A stretch of DNA of 64,000 nt from Crenothrix sp043729335 (GCF_043729335.1 NZ_JAYTLQ010000054.1:1-64000), one strand, 5' to 3'. Counted from the stretch's first letter, positions 8,765 through 16,457 are shown. A program made the numbers and translations. Notes: generated by a model not told the origin, from the letters alone.

Positions 8765-9640
8765 TTAATCAGGTGGCCTTTTATTAGGATTCGGTTGCGT
8801 TGGATTTAAACGCTCTTTACGCAGCATCGCTTCTTCACGCACATCGTTGATTTCACGCATAATGCTTTTGACATCGGCTTTTTTAGTGCTGCTTTTGAAG
8901 ATACCTGTCAGCTCAACATCGGGATGCAAACTACCTGATTCATAGAGCTTCCAGATTTCTTTACCGTACTGTGTGGTAAGCAAAGTGGGCGCAAAGCGGC
9001 CAAAGTAAGCCGCAAGATTATCAACATCGCGCTCTAACATTCTGGCCGCATTGTTATTAGCGGCCGCATCAACTGCCTGTGGCAAATCAATAATTACCGG
9101 CCCGTGCGAGTCAACCAGTATATTATATTCAGAAAGGTCGCCGTGAATAATGCCGGTACACAGCATCTTTACGACTTCGGTAACTAGAATTTTATGATAT
9201 TCAAGTGCCTGCTCAGGCGTTAATTCCAAATCGTTAAGTCTAGGCGCGGCAGCGCCGTTGGCGTCGGTAATAAGCTCCATTAACAACACGCCTTCAATAA
9301 AATTGTAAGGCCGTGGCACACGTACATCGACCGCAGCAAGGCGATAAAGCGCATCTACTTCTGCCGTTTGCCACGCTTCTTCTTGTTGTTTTCGACCATA
9401 GCTGGTGCTTTTTTCCATAGCCCGTGCTTGACGGCTGTTGCGTACTTTTCGACCTTCCTGATAAAGCGCTTGTTTATGAAAGCCACGCTTGTTAGCTTCT
9501 TTGTAGACTTTAGCGCAGCGGATTTCGCCCTCCGACAAAACCACATAAACTTCGGCTTCTTTGCCGCTCTTCAATGGACGTATCACTTCAGTAATCAGTC
9601 CATCTCGCACCAACGGCTCCATTCTTTTTGGTGTTTTCAT
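8765..9640 (-). CDS. RIO1-like serine protein kinase (PA4780-type)
   Basis: Atypical RIO-family kinase. I choose the ATG giving MKTPKRMEPLV (291 residues) because bacterial members start there; an open frame continues upstream to 9841 without a family match. Motifs are SGKEAEVYVV (ATP-binding loop), CAKVYKE (Lys), GIIHGDLSEYNILV (catalytic HGDLxxxN) and VIIDLPQAVD (metal-binding Asp). The substrate of the bacterial form is not known to me. Its ATG overlaps the stop of a 20-codon ORF as ATGA, and recD follows 9 bp later. No good ribosome site precedes the kinase ATG. Confidence 0.88.
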   Translation of the reverse strand: MKTPKRMEPLVRDGLITEVIRPLKSGKEAEVYVVLSEGEIRCAKVYKEANKRGFHKQALYQEGRKVRNSRQARAMEKSTSYGRKQQEEAWQTAEVDALYRLAAVDVRVPRPYNFIEGVLLMELITDANGAAAPRLNDLELTPEQALEYHKILVTEVVKMLCTGIIHGDLSEYNILVDSHGPVIIDLPQAVDAAANNNAARMLERDVDNLAAYFGRFAPTLLTTQYGKEIWKLYESGSLHPDVELTGIFKSSTKKADVKSIMREINDVREEAMLRKERLNPTQPNPNKRPPD

Positions 9641-9699
9641 CGTGCTTTTACCCGCGGTATTAATGTCGCTGAAAGCTGTAAAAGTTTTGCTAGGGGCAT
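9637..9699 (-). CDS. Short leader ORF translationally coupled to the RIO kinase
   Basis: A 20-codon frame (MPLAKLLQLSATLIPRVKAR) has a strong Shine-Dalgarno, AGGAAAG, four bases before its ATG. Its TGA overlaps the kinase ATG as ATGA at 9637-9640. The kinase ATG has no comparable ribosome site of its own, which suggests re-initiation from this leader. It starts 25 bp after the stop of the upstream flavoprotein gene. I recognise no family. Confidence 0.45.
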   Translation of the reverse strand: MPLAKLLQLSATLIPRVKAR

Positions 9700-9723
9700 T
9701 TTTCTTTCCTAGATTGTTAAGTG

Positions 9724-10938
9724 TTATTGCAATTGTAACCATGACAATGCGCCCAAACCTGCGGCACGTCCGGTAGCAAAACAGGCCGTTAATAAATAAC
9801 CACCTGTCGGTGCCTCCCAATCCAGCATTTCGCCAGCGCAAAAAACTCCAGGCAGAGCGCGTATCATGAGTTGTTTATCCAAGCCTGCAAAGTTTACACC
9901 GCCTGCAGTGCTAATGGCTTCATCGATAGGACGGGTGGCAACCAGTGATATCGGTAGTTTTTTAAGGGTCGTGCAAAGCGTAACGACATCATCAAAATTG
10001 ACACCGGTTTCGCGTAGCAAAGCGATTTTGATCGTATCTAAGTGTAGGCGTTTGCGCAGATAATTGCTCAGCGATTGTTTACCGCGCGGCTGTGCAAGCC
10101 TGTCGATTAGATACTCCAGGCTTCTGTCCGGTGCTAAGTCGGCGTAGAGAGTTGCAAAACCGTGTAACTCAATTTTCTCACGCGCCACAGCAGACAGTGC
10201 GTATATTAAACCGCCTTCCACACCATTTTCAGTAATGATGAATTCTCCAAGTTGATTAAACCCCTCGCCTTCTGGGCAATACACCGCTAAGCGCACGTTT
10301 TTTATCGGTTGTCCTGCAAAATGCTCACGAAAATACGCACTCCAATTAACGTTAAAGCCGCAATTTGATGGCTTTAACGCCGCGACATCAACCCCGCGCC
10401 CAGTCAATAAGCCAACCCATTCGCCGGTAGAACCCAGTTTTTTCCAGCTACCCCCACCCAAAGCTAAAATGACAGCATCTGCCTGAGCTTTTCGTTCGCC
10501 GTCGGGTGTTTGAAAGCATAATTGCGTAGGATCATTTTCATCCCAGCCCTGCCATTGATAACGGCTATGAAATTTAACACCTGCCGTACGTAATCGATGC
10601 AACCATGCACGTAATAACGGCGCAGCTTTCATATCTCTGGGGAACACACGGCCAGAAGATCCAATAAAGGTTTCTATACCTAGGTTCTGTGTCCATAGTC
10701 GTATGGCATCTGAATTAAAATCGTCAAGCGCGGGCTTCAAGTGAGGCGCATGTATCCCATACCGAGACATAAATGAGTTCAAAGGCTCGGAATGGGTAAG
10801 ATTCATGCCGCCTTTGCCGGCTAGCAAAAATTTTCGTCCCACCGATGGCATGGCATCATAAACGTCAACCTTAACATGGGCATTGCTCAGCACTTCTGCT
10901 GCCATTAAACCGGCAGGCCCACCGCCAATAACGGCCAC
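9724..10938 (-). CDS. HI0933-like FAD-dependent oxidoreductase (TIGR03862 type)
   Basis: Flavoprotein of the HI0933 group, with FAD-binding AVIGGGPAGLMAAEVL at the very N-terminus, GRKFLLAGKGGMNLTH, and a C-terminal FAD segment GEMLDWEAPTGGYLLTACFATGRAAG. The reaction is not established for this family. The coordinates use a GTG start that has no ribosome site and leaves almost no residues before the first beta strand. In frame, 42 bp upstream, an ATT at 10978-10980 (or the ATC just before it) follows GGGAGAG and would add about 14 residues. That longer form may be the real protein. Confidence 0.85.
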   Translation of the reverse strand: MAVIGGGPAGLMAAEVLSNAHVKVDVYDAMPSVGRKFLLAGKGGMNLTHSEPLNSFMSRYGIHAPHLKPALDDFNSDAIRLWTQNLGIETFIGSSGRVFPRDMKAAPLLRAWLHRLRTAGVKFHSRYQWQGWDENDPTQLCFQTPDGERKAQADAVILALGGGSWKKLGSTGEWVGLLTGRGVDVAALKPSNCGFNVNWSAYFREHFAGQPIKNVRLAVYCPEGEGFNQLGEFIITENGVEGGLIYALSAVAREKIELHGFATLYADLAPDRSLEYLIDRLAQPRGKQSLSNYLRKRLHLDTIKIALLRETGVNFDDVVTLCTTLKKLPISLVATRPIDEAISTAGGVNFAGLDKQLMIRALPGVFCAGEMLDWEAPTGGYLLTACFATGRAAGLGALSWLQLQ

Positions 10939-10980
10939 TGTATACGGTGGGCGCGAGATTTTTGTAACGGATGACTGAAT

Positions 10981-11229
10981 GATTATTACTCTCCCTGTAA
11001 AATTGTCGAGTGGCTTGTCTAGCGCGGCATTATATAACGACTAGCTGACATATTAATTTAATTATTTACTAAGTATTGATAACTTAACGCTGCCACAATT
11101 AATTTAAACTACTGATTTTTATCATATAATCTTCACATCACCTAGCGCAGTTTTATTGGATTAATTTTAACTCTAAACCGGCTTAAGATATCGCTAAGCA
11201 ATAAACTGAGTTGCCAACAAGCTAACACA
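10981..11229. other. Gene-free divergent region, flavoprotein / TRL-like lipoprotein
   Basis: AT-rich DNA between the divergent flavoprotein and TRL-like genes. No coding frame here has a recognisable family signature; a 68-codon minus-strand frame lies across the promoter elements of the TRL-like gene and looks fortuitous. The regulatory elements closer to the TRL-like gene are listed separately. Confidence 0.5.
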
Positions 11230-11259
11230 CTGTATCTTATGAGAAGTGATAAGATACAG
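11230..11259. promoter_or_regulatory. Perfect 11-bp inverted repeat upstream of the TRL-like gene
   Basis: CTGTATCTTAT at 11230-11240 and ATAAGATACAG at 11249-11259 are exact reverse complements separated by 8 bases. The element ends 24 bp upstream of a TTGACT -35-like box. This is the geometry of a dimeric repressor or activator site; no T-run follows, so it is not a standard terminator. Confidence 0.55.
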
Positions 11260-11283
11260 AACACTGAATCTATGTAAAATTTC

Positions 11284-11313
11284 TTGACTAGGGCAAATAA
11301 TAACGTACATACT
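11284..11313 (+). promoter_or_regulatory. Putative promoter of the TRL-like lipoprotein gene
   Basis: TTGACT at 11284-11289 and CATACT at 11308-11313 are 18 bp apart. The untranslated leader that follows holds a 6-bp stem with a four-base loop (CTCTCC-ATGT-GGAGAG, 11319-11334), then GAGG before the ATG at 11361. Confidence 0.45.
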
Positions 11314-11360
11314 CTGGCCTCTCCATGTGGAGAGACATGAAAACTCAACGAGGATTAATT

Positions 11361-11675
11361 ATGAAAAAAACATTCAGAATTTCAGCGTTAACAGGTATGG
11401 TTTTAGGTTTAACAGCTTGCGCATCACCTTATCCGATAGGCTCAATAATGACTGATATTAATTTACCTGTGCAAGTCACCTCTAACGAAGGAATACCTTC
11501 AAAAGTGGGGGAAGCGACTTGTCATAGCTACCTGTCCATGGTCTCTACCGGTGATTGCAGCATTGATACCGCGAAAAAGAACGCCAGCATTACCAAAGTT
11601 CATCATGTTGATTGGCATGCGCATAACATTTTAGGCTTAATTGGCCACTATAAATTAACGGTTTACGGCGACTAA
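11361..11675 (+). CDS. TRL-like family lipoprotein
   Basis: The preferred start is the ATG at 11361 (MKKTFRIS) behind CGAGGATTAATT, giving 104 residues. A lipoprotein signal peptide ends at LGLTAC, so Cys20 would be lipidated. The mature part has the conserved pattern of TRL-like proteins: a K-x-G-E-A-x-C-x-S-Y motif (KVGEATCHSYL), a Gly-Asp-Cys-Ser segment, an AKKNASITKVHHVD helix-strand, and a Tyr-Lys-Leu-Thr-Val-Tyr-Gly end. The function is unknown. It is monocistronic with its own apparent promoter. Confidence 0.82.
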   Translation: MKKTFRISALTGMVLGLTACASPYPIGSIMTDINLPVQVTSNEGIPSKVGEATCHSYLSMVSTGDCSIDTAKKNASITKVHHVDWHAHNILGLIGHYKLTVYGD

Positions 11676-11688
11676 CAGCCAGCGCATA

Positions 11689-11732
11689 AAAATCCCGTTC
11701 AACATAGGCTTATTCAAGTGGGGCGGGATTTG
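11689..11732 (+). terminator. Candidate terminator after the TRL-like gene
   Basis: AAATCCCG and CGGGATTT form an 8-bp stem starting about 15 bases after the stop. The loop is long (about 27 bases) and the T-run is only TTTG, so this is a weak call. Confidence 0.4.
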
Positions 11733-11839
11733 TATAACGCGGCATCAGTCATAAGCAAGTTCGTTTACCATTGCCATATTCTGGGATATGCTGATTACGG
11801 CATGATGGCGAATATTGTGGCTAAAAGATAATTACAATA

Positions 11840-12625
11840 TTATTTTGAATCCAGCTGGCGACGCAGCAACGGATTTTGGCGATAATATAGCTGTAATTGC
11901 TGGTAAACATCGGCAAAGTTAGCCTGGAGAATTTCCGGTGCGCAGAAAAAATATTCACTTATGACCGCAAAAAATTCCCCAGGGTTGGTGGCTGCATAAG
12001 GGTTAATATAGGGGCGGTGGCGATGTTCCACTCGTTTAACCAAGCCTTCATAAGCTGCGCTGAGCGCTGTTGACCACTCCGTTATGATCATGCCCGGCTG
12101 TAAAGGCGGGAACCCGTCGGCGGCTCCATTCAACATATCCAGCTTATGGGCAATTTCATGGATCACGACATTGTGGCCGGAGTGTTTGTCCTGCATATCG
12201 CGCTCAACATCTTCCCACGATACTATAAGTGGCCCCCGCGACCACGATTCGCCGATCAGTGCCTGTTCGCGATGATGTACAACACCTGCCGCATCTTTTT
12301 CGTCTCTGCTAACCCGAAACGCCGCCGGATAAACGATGACCTCTATCCAGCCTAATAAACAGTCAATACCAAACCCAAGCGCTGGCAGACAAGCTTGAAC
12401 GGCAATAATTAAACACATTAAATCAGTGAGCTGAAATTCCTGAGCGCCGAAAAATTTTTTTTCATATAAAAATAGCGTGCTTAATTCGCGTAAATGCGCT
12501 TTTTCAACCGAGGTCATTCCCTGCAAAACAGCCAGTTTTTCAGTCGCTTCCACCCACAGGTCATGTGCGATGGCATGACGGTGCAGAATGTAGCGAATAC
12601 GTGCGCGCTTAAAAAAAGTCATCAT
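11840..12625 (-). CDS. mtfA: MtfA-type zinc-dependent peptidase (M90)
   Basis: Cytoplasmic metallopeptidase related to E. coli MtfA, which binds the repressor Mlc and so affects the glucose PTS. The 261 residues include the zinc site HEIAH (about 156-160), followed by KLDMLNG, and a third-ligand region NPGEFFAVISEYFF. IVSWEDVERDM is also typical. No PTS gene is nearby, so its partner here is unknown. It is the most downstream gene of a minus-strand run of envelope and stress genes, with about 30 bp to the small membrane protein upstream. Confidence 0.92.
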   Translation of the reverse strand: MMTFFKRARIRYILHRHAIAHDLWVEATEKLAVLQGMTSVEKAHLRELSTLFLYEKKFFGAQEFQLTDLMCLIIAVQACLPALGFGIDCLLGWIEVIVYPAAFRVSRDEKDAAGVVHHREQALIGESWSRGPLIVSWEDVERDMQDKHSGHNVVIHEIAHKLDMLNGAADGFPPLQPGMIITEWSTALSAAYEGLVKRVEHRHRPYINPYAATNPGEFFAVISEYFFCAPEILQANFADVYQQLQLYYRQNPLLRRQLDSK

Positions 12626-12658
12626 TGATCAAACCTTGTTCTTAATAAGCAAGTCACG

Positions 12659-12925
12659 TCAGACAATTTCAAAAGAGAAAATCACCGTAATCAATGCCAT
12701 AGAGACTAATCCCAATAAGAAAACTATTTCTCCCCAACGCTCCAAACTTGCTGTGCATCGTTCTAAACGAATCGATGAAAATGACAATAGTGCGCTAATC
12801 ATAAACAGGATGCTATCAATCGCTAACGCTTTATCAATTAAATAGTTAACCAACCCTGGCGGTGAAGTTTTAACAATACTGATAACCATGATACAAACCC
12901 CAACCATCGTCGCAGAATTGGGCAA
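12659..12925 (-). CDS. Small three-helix membrane protein, unknown family
   Basis: 88 residues with hydrophobic segments at about 7-19, 35-48 and 66-87, linked by a charged loop (SSIRLERCTASLERWGE). The frame opens at a TTG (12923-12925); an ATG six codons later is the alternative, and neither has a good ribosome site. I do not recognise a characterised family. It lies between mtfA and the TerB gene on the same strand. Confidence 0.6.
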   Translation of the reverse strand: MPNSATMVGVCIMVISIVKTSPPGLVNYLIDKALAIDSILFMISALLSFSSIRLERCTASLERWGEIVFLLGLVSMALITVIFSFEIV

Positions 12926-12987
12926 AATAGATGGGAAAGATCATTGGAATTACGGTCTCTCATTTAAGGTTTTTCAAATAAATAAGC

Positions 12988-13440
12988 TTACGCATTCGGT
13001 TTTATTTGGTTCTTTGCCATAATAAAGTCAGCATGAGGCACATATAAAAGGTCAGCGATTTTTCGCACCAAGTATTCTTCATTCATATCTAATACACCAT
13101 CAATAAAAGCAATTTTCCACAGTGATTCAATTAGTTTAATTTTTTGTTCCAAACTGTATTCCTTATTAATTAAGGAGGTAAATTGAAAATAATCAGTCGC
13201 TTGCTTTCTTTGCTGTTCAGCTAAGGCCATTAATGAGCTGGCTTGTTCGGCCGTTAAAGAAAAATTTTTCTGAATCAGAGAGAAAATAAGTGCCTGTTCT
13301 TTAGGATCAACTTTATCGTCTATGATCATCATTTCCAGAAACAAAGCGACCGCTGCAAGTTGCAACTTTTCTTCTGTAATCTCCGCCGGTTCTGAAAGCG
13401 CCAGATGTTGATCAAAAAAAAGTTTGATTTGGTTAAACAT
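12988..13440 (-). CDS. TerB-family protein
   Basis: Acidic all-helical protein of 150 residues starting MFNQIKLFF, with GGAG upstream. Two repeats of the TerB type are visible: LQLAAVALFLEMMIIDDKVDPKEQ and LIESLWKIAFIDGVLDMNEEY (only key parts, both with an acidic D-x-x-x-x-x-E metal-binding-like loop). TerB proteins occur in tellurite and stress-response contexts; the other ter genes are absent, so I do not infer tellurite resistance. Located in the envelope/stress run. Confidence 0.82.
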   Translation of the reverse strand: MFNQIKLFFDQHLALSEPAEITEEKLQLAAVALFLEMMIIDDKVDPKEQALIFSLIQKNFSLTAEQASSLMALAEQQRKQATDYFQFTSLINKEYSLEQKIKLIESLWKIAFIDGVLDMNEEYLVRKIADLLYVPHADFIMAKNQIKPNA

Positions 13441-13653
13441 TTTGTAACTCCGATTTAGCACTGTTGCTTATGTGGCCTTAAAAACTCGATAAGATTGTCG
13501 GTGGCTATATTAATCACCTTCTGTATACCTTGATTATATCCGTTTCCACAATATAATTGATAACCTAAACCAGTCTAACTGAACGTGTCACTTAGATTAA
13601 TATCTGCTCAACTATTTAGAAAAATCTGAATTTATTAAGCACTAAAGAGCCAA

Positions 13654-13971
13654 TCAATGATGGCCGCCGCCTCTATTTCCCCGCCCATGTCCATCATGGT
13701 TTTGATGGCCATTACCATAGTTTCCACGCTGCCTGCCGCGATTATCACCATATCCCCTATAGTTACCGTGATGGCCGTCATTTCCATAATTCCGATTACC
13801 ATAATGGCCATAGCCATAATCTCTATATCCACCCTGCCCAGGATACCCATAACCATTTTGATATCCTGGTGAACCAGAATATCCCCCATATTGAGCTGAG
13901 CGGTGAATACAACCATTCATTAACATAAGGATAAAGATTGCAGCTAGTAAACGAATTTTAATCATCTTCAT
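13654..13971 (-). CDS. Gly/Tyr/His-rich lipoprotein
   Basis: 105 residues from the ATG behind GGAGAAAAAC. A short signal peptide ends in the lipobox LMNGC. The mature chain is low-complexity, made of Gly, Tyr, Asn, His and Arg (GYRDYGYGHYG, NYGNGHQNHDGHGRGNRGGGHH). Such chains are flexible and can bind metal through His; the function is unknown. Its ribosome site and first codons overlap the 3' end of the truncated VTT gene. A second frame of about 93 codons on the same strand is a shadow of this biased sequence. Confidence 0.7.
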   Translation of the reverse strand: MKMIKIRLLAAIFILMLMNGCIHRSAQYGGYSGSPGYQNGYGYPGQGGYRDYGYGHYGNRNYGNDGHHGNYRGYGDNRGRQRGNYGNGHQNHDGHGRGNRGGGHH

Positions 13972-14425
13972 GTTTTTCTCCAAAATTCAATGCAAAAGGC
14001 AGCGGCGTTAAACGCAGTAAAAACATTAGTTTTAAGGCATTATCGCCACTGATGAGCTTATCTAATATCGCAAGTTTCTGGTATTTGGCTGTAAAGGCCA
14101 ACACTCTGTCGCGCAACCAATAGCGTCCAAGAAAAAATATTATTATCGCCGACAAGTACGTAGCGACAATAACAGCCAGCTCGCCAACCACAATTGAAAA
14201 CAATAATCCCGCAGCAAAGCACAACACATCAATGGAGACAAAAAGCGGTGATAGCCCCACAAATAAGACTACAAAGCCAAGTGGCGCAAAAAAACCCAAC
14301 TCTGCAAGCCAAACTTCCAAATCAGGAAGATAAACTTTAAATTCGTGTCCAACCCATAAAACCACCACGGCAAAAACTAACGCGATTAATAATTTTTCTA
14401 CAAGGCTTAAGTTTTGTAATGCCAT
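13958..14425 (-). pseudogene. Truncated VTT-domain (TVP38/DedA-like) membrane protein
   Basis: The first 145 or so residues match the VTT/TVP38 fold: N-terminal helix, GFFAPLGFVVLF, the domain core with DVLCFAAGLLFSIVVGE, GRYWLRDRV, and LLRLTPLPFAL. Family members then continue for some 60-80 residues with further membrane helices. Here the frame ends after nine codons (NFGEKHEDD), and those codons are the ribosome site and start of the downstream lipoprotein gene. No other frame carries the missing C-terminus. It is probably a deletion remnant, though a short functional form cannot be excluded. Confidence 0.65.
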
Positions 14426-14452
14426 GATGGATTTATCCTTAAAAATAAAGCC

Positions 14453-15037
14453 TTACACTGGATCGCTTTTATGGCTGAGACTCATTTTAACAATCGACCA
14501 TCCCAAAATGATCATATTAATGCCCACAAATAGGCCTAACAGCCAATGTGCAGTTTCAGACCAGAACGCCAAGATAATAAAGGCAAACAGCAATGCGGTT
14601 ACGCCGCTAAAAAGTACAAAATTCCAATTCGGCAAAGGCCGCAGCATGAAGGCCCAATAAATTTTAATAGCGCCTTCAAGGGCAAAAAATAAAGTCATCA
14701 TCATGGTAATGGTCATTACCCCGGCAATAGGGTCAACAATGAGCAAATAACCGACAATAATTTGTAAAATACCCAACACTAACCATAAACCAAACCCTGG
14801 CATTTCCGAGAAAAACAAAGCCCGACCGACGTGAATTGCCCCTCCCATAACAAGAATCCAGCCTAAGAAAAGTACGCTAACTACGCTAAAAAATTGCGGA
14901 ATGACCACAGCAGCAATACCAAGAACAATAAAAATACTGCCTTCCAGTAAAAATAATCGCCAATGTTTTTGCATATACTCTTGCATTTTTTGTTGTACAT
15001 TTGCCAGTTCAGTTGCTATATCGTCTGCGTTTTTCAT
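14453..15037 (-). CDS. HdeD-family membrane protein
   Basis: 194 residues with six predicted membrane helices after a short charged N-terminal helix (to about residue 26). The first helix pair ends LLEGSIFIVLGIAAVVIPQF, then GWILVMGGAIHVGRALF and LGILQIIVGYLLIVDP, all typical of the HdeD/DUF308 family. E. coli HdeD contributes to acid resistance at high cell density. The start is an ATG behind AAAGGAAACAAGTC. It lies in a run with a YfdX gene; the two also occur together in the transmissible locus of stress tolerance of enterobacteria. Confidence 0.87.
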   Translation of the reverse strand: MKNADDIATELANVQQKMQEYMQKHWRLFLLEGSIFIVLGIAAVVIPQFFSVVSVLFLGWILVMGGAIHVGRALFFSEMPGFGLWLVLGILQIIVGYLLIVDPIAGVMTITMMMTLFFALEGAIKIYWAFMLRPLPNWNFVLFSGVTALLFAFIILAFWSETAHWLLGLFVGINMIILGWSIVKMSLSHKSDPV

Positions 15038-15109
15038 GACTTGTTTCCTTTTGTAATAATGATAAAAAAGAACTTAACACGGCTAAGGCTTGTCGTTATT
15101 GTGGATAAA

Positions 15110-15637
15110 TCACGGATGCTGACTGGGCGGAGGCGGCGGTGTACCTGGCGGTGGAGGTGGAATATTAGAGGTGGGTGCTACCGAGGGCTGGCTGGTTGCG
15201 CCTGAGAACTGCCCTGATACTGGAACTTGATGGCCTTTGGAATACATACACTGAATATAGGCGATATCAAAACGTTGCTGCAAATCGTATATGGAATCGC
15301 TAGCCATACCTGTGCCCACTAAACTACCACCCACCAAACCGGTACCGGCTCCAATCGCAGCACCACTGCCGCCGCCTATCGCAGCACCCGCTGCTGCACC
15401 TAGTCCCGTACCAATAACCGCGCTGGTAACTCCACTAGTGGTGGCCGCTTGATTAGGCGTTTTACCGCCCACCTGAAACGTCGCGAATTGCTGACAGATA
15501 ACATCGTCGTTGCGGAATCGATCAAAAGACATGCCACTGCCAGGTAGTACCATAACACTAGGCCCCGTGGGTAAGCTAACACAACCGGTTATTATTACTG
15601 CAAAGGCGACTGAAACTATTTTGGGTGAATATGACAT
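15110..15637 (-). CDS. Glycine-zipper lipoprotein with proline-rich tail
   Basis: 175 residues from an ATG behind AAGGAG. The signal peptide ends in the lipobox IITGC (Cys19). A glycine-zipper segment follows at about 69-112 (TGLGAAAGAAIGGGSGAAIG and on), as in SlyB/YMGG-type outer-membrane lipoproteins, then a short domain with a conserved Tyr-x-Gln-Cys-Met-Tyr motif. The tail is PPPPPG-TPPPPP. A structural outer-membrane role is likely; no precise function is known. It lies between HdeD and the Gly-rich exported protein. Confidence 0.75.
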   Translation of the reverse strand: MSYSPKIVSVAFAVIITGCVSLPTGPSVMVLPGSGMSFDRFRNDDVICQQFATFQVGGKTPNQAATTSGVTSAVIGTGLGAAAGAAIGGGSGAAIGAGTGLVGGSLVGTGMASDSIYDLQQRFDIAYIQCMYSKGHQVPVSGQFSGATSQPSVAPTSNIPPPPPGTPPPPPSQHP

Positions 15638-15648
15638 ACTTTAACTCC

Positions 15649-16134
15649 TTAACGAGGTACGGATGGTCTGGGCTCAACTTGCTGCCAACTGGTTAAGCAT
15701 TCTTTGATATAAGGATAATAACCTTCTGGATTGCTACAGTAATACCAGTAACCCGCTTGATAGTTTTGAGCAACAGGTCGGGATTGCTGGATATAAACCG
15801 GAGGAGTTTCCGGCACTGTTATTACCGTAGAGGGATAACCATAATAACCGCCATATCTACCATAGCCTCCGTAGCCTCCATACGGGTAAAACCCGCCATA
15901 ACTGCCTAGACCATAGCCCAGCCCAAAACCATAAAAACCACGGCCAAAGCCCCCGCCATGATGATGGCCGCCAAAGTGTCCGCCTCCGAAGTGCCCTCCC
16001 CCGCCGCCATGTCCACCGCCTCCAAAGTGCCCTCCCCCGCCACCATGCCCACCGCCCCCTCTGGCCCATGCCGAGTTACTGGCTACGCTTGCTATCAAGA
16101 TGGCAATCAAACCAGCCCTTGAAATCTTTCTCAT
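15649..16134 (-). CDS. Glycine/histidine/tyrosine-rich exported protein
   Basis: 161 residues starting at the ATG behind GGAGTTTAAA (MRKISRAGLIAIL). The cleavable signal peptide ends near SAWA. Residues about 25-60 are a GGGGHGGGGGHFGG repeat, so the DNA there is internally repetitive. Next comes a YGGYGGYGRYGGYYG stretch. The C-terminal part is ordered and Cys/aromatic-rich (QAGYWYYCSNPEGYYPYIKEC), a pattern seen in many proteobacterial exported proteins of unknown role. It precedes the glycine-zipper lipoprotein by 11 bp, so one transcript is likely. Confidence 0.75.
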   Translation of the reverse strand: MRKISRAGLIAILIASVASNSAWARGGGGHGGGGGHFGGGGHGGGGGHFGGGHFGGHHHGGGFGRGFYGFGLGYGLGSYGGFYPYGGYGGYGRYGGYYGYPSTVITVPETPPVYIQQSRPVAQNYQAGYWYYCSNPEGYYPYIKECLTSWQQVEPRPSVPR

Positions 16135-16457
16135 TTTAAACTCCATCCCGCGCACTCGCGAGAATGTTAATTTACTGCGATCTTCATTACCTTTTTGTAT
16201 GCGCTCATCCCCCCTTTTAAAAGGGGAATGCTTACCAGACCGTCAAAGACGATTGCAGTTCCAAGCCATATCATTATCTAACTTATCAACGCAGCCGCCA
16301 AATATAGCCCGTAAAGTAATAAGCATATTTATACTGCACACCTCCCACCGCAGACTGGGCAAAGTCGAAGTCTGCGGTATTTCGTGTCCGCTTCCAATCC
16401 GTTCAGTGAACCCTGGATGCAGTGGGAAGTATGTATTGCAAGCTGCCTGACCACACT
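16135..16457. repeat. Gene-free region with two perfect palindromes
   Basis: About 320 bases without a gene. CCCCTTTTAAAAGGGG at 16211-16226 is a perfect 16-bp palindrome. ACCGCAGACT (16347-16356) and AGTCTGCGGT (16369-16378) are perfect 10-bp arms around a 12-base loop, 80 bp downstream of the yfdX stop on the minus strand. Neither is followed by a T-run. They may be protein sites or hairpins that end yfdX transcription. Confidence 0.55.

Noticed and set aside
11142..11348. 68-codon minus-strand frame before the TRL-like gene
   Set aside because: It runs across the inverted repeat and promoter elements, with no family similarity; a fortuitous frame.
12988..13440. Tellurite-resistance operon
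   Set aside because: Only a TerB-family protein is present; the other ter genes are absent.
13635..13916. 93-codon minus-strand frame rich in Met and Ile
   Set aside because: It is another frame of the Gly/Tyr-rich lipoprotein gene; biased codons keep it open. No signal or family match.
15857..16069. Trp/Arg-rich minus-strand frame (WRRGRALWRR pattern)
   Set aside because: It is an alternative frame of the GGGGH repeat region of the exported Gly-rich protein.
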